Part shown: piece by piece, positions 31,220 to 35,485 of the stretch
Layout: every line of letters begins with the position of its first letter
How positions within the stretch are numbered: position 1 is the first letter of the stretch
Assembly (NCBI GenBank): GCA_000437375.1
Contig: FR898208.1
Location: 1-35,485 of the forward strand
Reading direction: 5' to 3'
DNA length: 35,485 nt
Source of the DNA: Eubacterium sp. CAG:841
Lineage (GTDB): Bacteria > Bacillota > Clostridia > Oscillospirales > CAG-272
Translations under genes and position numbers: made by a program
Notes under the pieces: model-generated
Told to the model about the DNA's origin: nothing
Databases searched by the model: none
What the model saw: the letters and a program-made list of their open reading frames with translations, nothing else

Positions 31220-31248
31220 TTGATTTTTTCTTTCCGCTGTGATAAAAT
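31220..31248 (+). promoter_or_regulatory. Promoter of the XRE/membrane protein gene
   Basis: TTGATT (31220-31225), 17-bp spacer, TAAAAT (31243-31248), 21 bp before the start codon. Confidence 0.7.
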
Positions 31249-31269
31249 ATCTCCGAAGGGGATGAACAA

Positions 31270-31857
31270 ATGGAACTTGAAAAAATCGTTGCGGCAAACA
31301 TAACCGAGCTTCGCAAAAGCAAGCAATGGACTCAGCTCGAGCTTGCCGAAAAACTGAATTATTCAGATAAATCAATATCAAAATGGGAGCGTGGAGACGG
31401 AATACCCGACCTTAAAACGCTTTGCAAAATGGCTGAGCTTTTCTCCGTTTCGCTTGATTTTTTCGTAACGGATGGCGCTTCCGAACAACTAAAAAAATAT
31501 GCTGCGCCGAAGGAAGAAAAAGGTTACAGGCTTGTCATATCACTGCTTATAATAGTCGGATTCTGGACGGCAGCGACAGCATTTTACATATACTCTATGA
31601 TGTATAAAAGCATAAACGCATGGACACTTTTTATCTGGCCTGTGCCGCTGTCGTTTGCGATAATGTATCGCTTCAACATAAAATGGGGCAAAAAATGGCT
31701 CGGACTTGTCTGCTCATCGGGCTTTTGCTGGACGCTTCTTGCGGCGTTCTATCTGCAATTTTTAAGTTATAACTTCTGGCTTTTGTTTGTTGTCGGCATA
31801 CCGATACAAGCTGCGCTTGTACTCTGGTGGATAGTTGTCGTAAAATACAAAAAGTAA
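31270..31857 (+). CDS. XRE-family regulator with four-helix membrane domain
   Basis: A 195-residue protein. Residues 1-65 are an XRE DNA-binding domain (ELRKSKQWTQLELAEKLNYS, DKSISKWERGDGIPDLKTL). Residues 85-195 hold about four hydrophobic helices (YRLVISLLIIVGFWTAATAF and others). It joins DNA binding to a membrane sensor-like domain, as in several clostridial regulators. GAAGGGGATG lies about 5-8 bases before the ATG. No target gene is adjacent in the same direction; the next gene is convergent. Confidence 0.85.
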   Translation: MELEKIVAANITELRKSKQWTQLELAEKLNYSDKSISKWERGDGIPDLKTLCKMAELFSVSLDFFVTDGASEQLKKYAAPKEEKGYRLVISLLIIVGFWTAATAFYIYSMMYKSINAWTLFIWPVPLSFAIMYRFNIKWGKKWLGLVCSSGFCWTLLAAFYLQFLSYNFWLLFVVGIPIQAALVLWWIVVVKYKK

Positions 31858-32014
31858 CCTTCACCTCCGAAATTAAAAAACATGTCATCGCTTGATCGGA
31901 GCTATGTCCCGCATATTCCGTTCCGCCGCAGGGCAGAAAGCAGCTCCTTCGCATAAACGCCCGCGCACAGCTTTCATGACAGCGATATGATAGCTCTGCA
32001 CAATGTTAAAATAA

Positions 32015-32039
32015 AAAAGCACCGCGCGACGGTGCTTTT
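32015..32039 (-). terminator. Terminator of the tdk-PHP-transporter operon
   Basis: AAAAGCACCG / CGGTGCTTTT with a 5-base loop. On the reverse strand it ends in a T-run, just after the transporter stop. Confidence 0.82.
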
Positions 32040-32047
32040 ATTATTCT

Positions 32048-33352
32048 TTACAGTACAAGCGCTATTGCCGAAAGTGCCGCAAGTATCGTCGGTAAGGAAA
32101 TTATCGCGCCGTATTTTACAAATTGCTTAAAGCCCAGCGTTACCCCGTAACGTTTCAGAAGGGACATCCACATAATTCCCGCAAGAGCGCCGACAGGCGT
32201 AAGAAATGCCCCTATGTTCGATCCCGCTATGGCGCCGTATGCGGCGGAGGTCAAAAGTCCTTCGGGAAGTGTTTCTATAATGGGAACAAAAAGTACACTC
32301 ATGGGAATGTTGTTTATAAGATTCGCCGCAAGCATAGATGAAATTCCGTAAGAAAAAACCACTCCCTTATCTCCGAGCAGTTTGCCGAGAAAATCCGTCG
32401 CTCCGCTGTCATGCAAAGCGCAGACTATGACAAACATCGAAAGAACAAACGGCACGAGCTGCCAAGGCGCGCGGCGCAGACATCCGCCAAGCTCCGCAGG
32501 ATGGCGCTTCTGAATTGCCGAAGTTATCGCCGCAAGAGCAAAAAGCAAAATCGCCGCAGAAAAAGATACTATCCACATTTCAATACCGAAATACGAGCCG
32601 ACAGCCATTATCAGTGTGCAGACGGAAAGTATCGAAAGTCCTATAACAAGAAGCGGCTTGTTTTTTATTTTCACTTCTTCAATATCTGCTTCCTCTATCG
32701 GTGCTGAAAGACTTTTTGAAAAACAGAGCCACAGCATTCCGAGCGCGACAAGTCCTGCCGCAAGCGTAGGCAAAAGCATTACTTTAAGATAAGAAACAAA
32801 ATCTATTCCCACCGCCGAAGAAATATAAATATTCGTCGGGTTACCTATTATCAGCGCCATACTCCATGTGTTCGCCGCGATGAACTCCGCCACAAGGTAC
32901 GGAATGGGGTCGATTTTTGCGTGCGATGCAAAATAACATATAAACGGCGTAAACGTAAGGATTATTATATCGTTTGAGGTAAATACCGTCAGAACGGAAA
33001 CGGTTATGTAAAGATAAAAGAACAGCCGCTTGCGGCTTCTGCCTGCTTTTTTCAATGCTATCGCGGCAATATAACCGAAAAATCCTACCTCGTCAAGAAA
33101 AACGGAAAGCACCGTCATTGAAATAAAGAGCGTAAGTATTTTCAAAGGGTTTACTGCGTTGTCCGACGTAAACGCCGACAATATTCTCTCCGGCGTTGCA
33201 CAACCGGAGGCAAGCATAACTACAGCCCCCGCGAAGGCAACAAGGCAATAGCTGTCAAACTTAAGTCTGCCTGTTTTAAGCGAGGGCTTAAAAAGTATTG
33301 AAAGTATCATAAATACGCAGGTAACTGCGCAAATGATAATTGAAGTTACCAT
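32048..33352 (-). CDS. ArsB/NhaD-superfamily anion transporter
   Basis: A 434-residue membrane protein with about 11-12 helices. Family marks are VFTSNDIIILTFTPFICYFA, the substrate-loop GNPTNIYISS, NLINNIPMSVLF and the second re-entrant motif GSNIGAFLTPVGALAGIMW. The ArsB/NhaD group moves arsenite, sodium/protons or organic anions; no arsenic genes are nearby, so the substrate is open. It is the last gene of an apparent operon after thymidine kinase and the PHP gene. GGAGAT lies 11 bases before the ATG, a slightly long spacing. Confidence 0.85.
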   Translation of the reverse strand: MVTSIIICAVTCVFMILSILFKPSLKTGRLKFDSYCLVAFAGAVVMLASGCATPERILSAFTSDNAVNPLKILTLFISMTVLSVFLDEVGFFGYIAAIALKKAGRSRKRLFFYLYITVSVLTVFTSNDIIILTFTPFICYFASHAKIDPIPYLVAEFIAANTWSMALIIGNPTNIYISSAVGIDFVSYLKVMLLPTLAAGLVALGMLWLCFSKSLSAPIEEADIEEVKIKNKPLLVIGLSILSVCTLIMAVGSYFGIEMWIVSFSAAILLFALAAITSAIQKRHPAELGGCLRRAPWQLVPFVLSMFVIVCALHDSGATDFLGKLLGDKGVVFSYGISSMLAANLINNIPMSVLFVPIIETLPEGLLTSAAYGAIAGSNIGAFLTPVGALAGIMWMSLLKRYGVTLGFKQFVKYGAIISLPTILAALSAIALVL

Positions 33353-33384
33353 TTTCTCTGTATCTCCGAAAGTCGGGCATTAAT

Positions 33385-34194
33385 TTATTTTCTCAGCGTA
33401 AGCTTTATCTGTTCCGTGCGTGAAAGCCCCATAGGCTTTACATATTCCGCCATTGCAAAATCAAATTCTTTTCTGTATTCAAGCTCCGACGGGGAGTGAG
33501 CGTCGCAGCCGAAAATAACCGTATTTCCTACCTCCGCCGCTATACGGAAAAAGTCCTTTCTCGGATAATGACGGCTTGCCCTTATGCCGAGAAAATTTAT
33601 TTCAAGCGGAATTCCGAGCTGTTTTACAGTCTCGCACATACGGCTCATATGTTTTTCATATATCTTTTCATCGCCCCTGAACTGAAAAATATCGGGATGT
33701 GCGATATATGCATACTTTCCGCTCGAAAGTCCCTCCGTAACCTGACTTACATAGTTTTCAAGGTCTTTTTCTTCGGTATATATATTGCAGCTGTTAGTAC
33801 CGTCATATTCATTACCGAGATAATGCTGCCCCATTATAAGATAGTCAACGGGATATCCCGAAAGAAAATCCGTAAGCCTACCGAAATGCTTTGGATAATA
33901 TTCGGCTTCAAGCCCTATGAAAATATCAATATCATCTTTGTATTCATCTCGCAAAGCGAGAAGAGAGTTTACATATCCGTCAAACTCTTCCGGACGCATA
34001 CGGAAGTGAGAATAGTAGTCGCCGTCAAAAAAATACGGGCTGTGGTCCGAAAAGCCGAGCGTTTTTATTCCCTGCTCTATTGCTTTTTCAACATATTCCC
34101 TGTCCTGCCCCACAGCATGATGACAACGGAACGTATGAGTGTGAAAGTTTGCCAAAAGTATGTTATCTTTTGGATTTTTATTTCCCGCGATCAT
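33385..34194 (-). CDS. PHP-domain phosphatase (histidinol-phosphatase-like)
   Basis: A 269-residue protein of the HisJ/HisK type. The metal ligands are in order: NFHTHTFRCHHA (HxH), GFSDHSPYF, the Glu in GLEAEYYP, DYLIMGQHY, YIAHPD, NFLGIR and FGCDAHSP. It would hydrolyse a phosphate monoester such as histidinol phosphate; no his genes are nearby, so another substrate is possible. The ATG at 34194 overlaps the thymidine kinase stop by 4 bases (ATGA) and follows GAGGCGG. The longer frame from 34257 lies inside the upstream gene. Confidence 0.85.
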   Translation of the reverse strand: MIAGNKNPKDNILLANFHTHTFRCHHAVGQDREYVEKAIEQGIKTLGFSDHSPYFFDGDYYSHFRMRPEEFDGYVNSLLALRDEYKDDIDIFIGLEAEYYPKHFGRLTDFLSGYPVDYLIMGQHYLGNEYDGTNSCNIYTEEKDLENYVSQVTEGLSSGKYAYIAHPDIFQFRGDEKIYEKHMSRMCETVKQLGIPLEINFLGIRASRHYPRKDFFRIAAEVGNTVIFGCDAHSPSELEYRKEFDFAMAEYVKPMGLSRTEQIKLTLRK

Positions 34195-34790
34195 TTTTCC
34201 GCCTCTGTTTTTGCTTTTTTCTGCTGTTTTATCGCCTTCTGCCAGCAACGATGGCACATCGCAACGTAGCTGTCGTTTCCGCCGAGAAAGACCTGCTCGC
34301 CTTCGGTAAGAACATTGCCCTTACTGTCAATTCTTGCGTTTACTATCGCCTTTGAGCCGCAACGGCATATCGTTTTTATTTCGGTTATGGAGTCCGCCAC
34401 TTCAAAAAGTCTGCGGCTTCCGGGAAAAAGCTTTGTCCGGAAATCCGTGCGAAGACCAAAACAAAGCACGGGAAGATTTTTATCGTTCACAAGATTGCGA
34501 AGCTGATCTATCTGTTCTTCTGTAAAAAACTGACACTCATCAACTATTATAACATCGCAATTGTCGTGCTTTTTATATTCTTTTTCTATATTCATATCGG
34601 CAGGAATCGCCTGCGCCTCCGCCGAAAGTCCGATACGCGAACGGACGGTACTTTCGCCGTCACGGCTGTCGGTTGAAGGCTTTATCAGCCATACCTTCAT
34701 TCCGCGTTCTTCGTAATTGAATTTTGTTATCAGGGCGTTGGCGGTCTTTGAGCTGCCCATTGCTCCGTATTTGAAATACAGCTTAGCCAT
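34191..34790 (-). CDS. tdk: Thymidine kinase, type II
   Basis: A 199-residue enzyme that phosphorylates thymidine with ATP in the salvage pathway. The P-loop is GAMGSSKT (residues 9-16), the Walker B-like DVIIVDECQFF contains the catalytic Glu, the lasso/zinc region has CRCGSKA and later MCHRC (four Cys ligands), and GGNDSYVAMC is the substrate loop. The C-terminal tail is Lys-rich. It has its own promoter (34853-34825) and a GGGAAG ribosome site. It leads an operon with the PHP and transporter genes. Confidence 0.94.
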   Translation of the reverse strand: MAKLYFKYGAMGSSKTANALITKFNYEERGMKVWLIKPSTDSRDGESTVRSRIGLSAEAQAIPADMNIEKEYKKHDNCDVIIVDECQFFTEEQIDQLRNLVNDKNLPVLCFGLRTDFRTKLFPGSRRLFEVADSITEIKTICRCGSKAIVNARIDSKGNVLTEGEQVFLGGNDSYVAMCHRCWQKAIKQQKKAKTEAEK

Positions 34791-34824
34791 TTTACTTCCC
34801 TCTGCGTTTTTATTTTACACTCAA

Positions 34825-34853
34825 ATTCTACAATATTTCACGTCGGATGTCAA
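34825..34853 (-). promoter_or_regulatory. Promoter of the tdk operon
   Basis: On the reverse strand TTGACA (34853-34848), 17-bp spacer, TAGAAT (34830-34825). Confidence 0.78.
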
Positions 34854-34896
34854 TGTGATTTGCAAATTGAAAGCAAAATATTTTTCATTTTTATTA

Positions 34897-34925
34897 TTGA
34901 CTTTTTCTTCTTCAAAATATATACT
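34897..34925 (+). promoter_or_regulatory. Promoter of bioY
   Basis: TTGACT (34897-34902), 17-bp spacer, TATACT (34920-34925). No clear BirA-type operator is visible in the spacer or leader. Confidence 0.72.
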
Positions 34926-34959
34926 CATATCCGTAATCGGAAAATCGGCGGTGATGATA

Positions 34960-35485
34960 TTGAGCAAAGCAAAAACAAGTATAAGGACGTGCGTTAATAT
35001 CGGCGTTTCGGCGGCAGTTATCGCCGCATGTTCGCAGATAAGTATTCCGTCGGTCGTACCGTTCACCATGCAGACGTTTGCGGTATTTACCGTTGTCGGA
35101 CTTATCGGAATGTGGCAGGGAACGTGCGCCGTAGCGATATATATAGCACTCGGTGCGCTCGGACTTCCCGTTTTTTCCGGCTTCAAAGGCGGAATAGGCG
35201 CGTTGACCGGCGCTACAGGCGGATATATTTTCGGATTTCTGGCGCTTGCGCTGATAATGGGCGCAATGATAAAAGCAAAGCCGGATAATATTCCGTGGGC
35301 GTTCTTTTCAATGGCGGTCGGACTTTTCGCCTGCTATGCCTTCGGCAGCGCGTGGTTTTACTTTTTCTACGCCGCCAATGGTGAGGTAAAAAGCGTTTGG
35401 GGAATTCTTCTTTCCTGCGTTATTCCGTATCTTCTTCCCGACGCGGCAAAAGCGGCACTTTCTCAGCTCATCGTCCGCAGGTGCG
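34960..35485 (+). CDS. bioY: BioY biotin transporter, N-terminal part (runs off the window)
   Basis: The frame encodes the S-component of a biotin ECF transporter. PFTMQTFAV (the conserved biotin-site loop), then YIALGALGLPVFSGFKGGIG and ALTGATGGYIFGF are the family marks, with about five membrane helices visible. The start is taken as TTG at 34960 because GGCGGTGAT, a long match to the ribosomal anti-Shine-Dalgarno sequence, lies just before it; ATG at 34954 lies inside that site and is the alternative. The frame continues to the right edge. The reverse-strand frame over this region is a shadow. Confidence 0.9.
   Translation, partial: MSKAKTSIRTCVNIGVSAAVIAACSQISIPSVVPFTMQTFAVFTVVGLIGMWQGTCAVAIYIALGALGLPVFSGFKGGIGALTGATGGYIFGFLALALIMGAMIKAKPDNIPWAFFSMAVGLFACYAFGSAWFYFFYAANGEVKSVWGILLSCVIPYLLPDAAKAALSQLIVRRC

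Noticed and set aside
33496..34269. 257-codon plus-strand ORF
   Set aside because: Antisense to the PHP phosphatase, which has all its metal ligands.
34821..35186. 121-codon minus-strand ORF at the right end
   Set aside because: Antisense to bioY, whose plus-strand frame has clear biotin transporter motifs.
1..35485. CRISPR arrays, tRNA and rRNA genes
   Set aside because: No regularly spaced repeats and no cloverleaf or rRNA-like segments were found by eye.

Overview
The window looks like chromosome of a spore-forming Clostridia-type Firmicute (gut Oscillospiraceae/Lachnospiraceae-like, by inference). It carries an alpha/beta small acid-soluble spore protein gene, spoIIR with a sigma-F-like promoter, strong AGGAGG-type ribosome binding sites, TTG and GTG starts, and sigma-A promoters with 17-bp spacers. 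There are no rRNA or tRNA genes and no CRISPR array that I could see.

Layout. 1-5.3 kb: end of a lipoprotein gene, two small unknown ORFs, then an XRE regulator followed by a pair of ABC exporter half-transporters. 5.3-8.2 kb: a scar made of a broken copy of a mobile-element gene fused to a duplicated start of a DUF3795 gene, the intact DUF3795 gene with a palindromic promoter, a spore protein gene with an odd C-terminus, a DUF3800 gene behind a structured leader RNA, and a membrane-bound XRE regulator. 8.2-18.7 kb, all on the minus strand and AT-rich: a biosynthetic cluster for a ribosomally made peptide. 19.5-30.5 kb: core of an integrative mobilizable element, more GC-rich. 30.5-35.5 kb: ordinary chromosome (spoIIR, XRE/membrane protein, ArsB-like transporter, PHP phosphatase, thymidine kinase, bioY).

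Peptide cluster. Reading with transcription (right to left): a 37-residue Cys-containing precursor that starts at TTG and was not called by simple ORF finding (18571-18684), a PqqD-type leader-binding protein, a radical SAM/SPASM enzyme, an HPr-kinase-like protein, an S26-type peptidase, two ABC exporters, a nucleotidyltransferase-like protein, an acyl carrier protein, an FkbH-type glyceryl-loading HAD protein and a BtrH-like acyltransferase. The last three form a complete-looking set for moving a C3 acyl unit from a carrier protein to a product. Together with the radical SAM and kinase-like genes this suggests a peptide with both side-chain crosslinks and an added acyl group. I do not know a described pathway with this combination.

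Mobile element. It encodes a relaxase with C-terminal Sel1 repeats, a MobC-like accessory protein, a MobB-like gene written in another reading frame inside the relaxase gene, a large serine recombinase, a DUF927 ATPase and, divergently, a 1023-residue protein with three signatures of the two-barrel RNA polymerase/eukaryotic RdRP superfamily (DGxGxxS, QIRxxxxKG, GGADYDGD). A 13-bp motif is repeated upstream of the DUF927 gene and at the entry to a hairpin-rich oriT-like region. The right boundary of the element lies between 30456 and about 30520, just before the spoIIR promoter. The left boundary is not resolved: it may be near 18.7-19.5 kb, or as far left as 5.4-6.4 kb if the peptide cluster is cargo.
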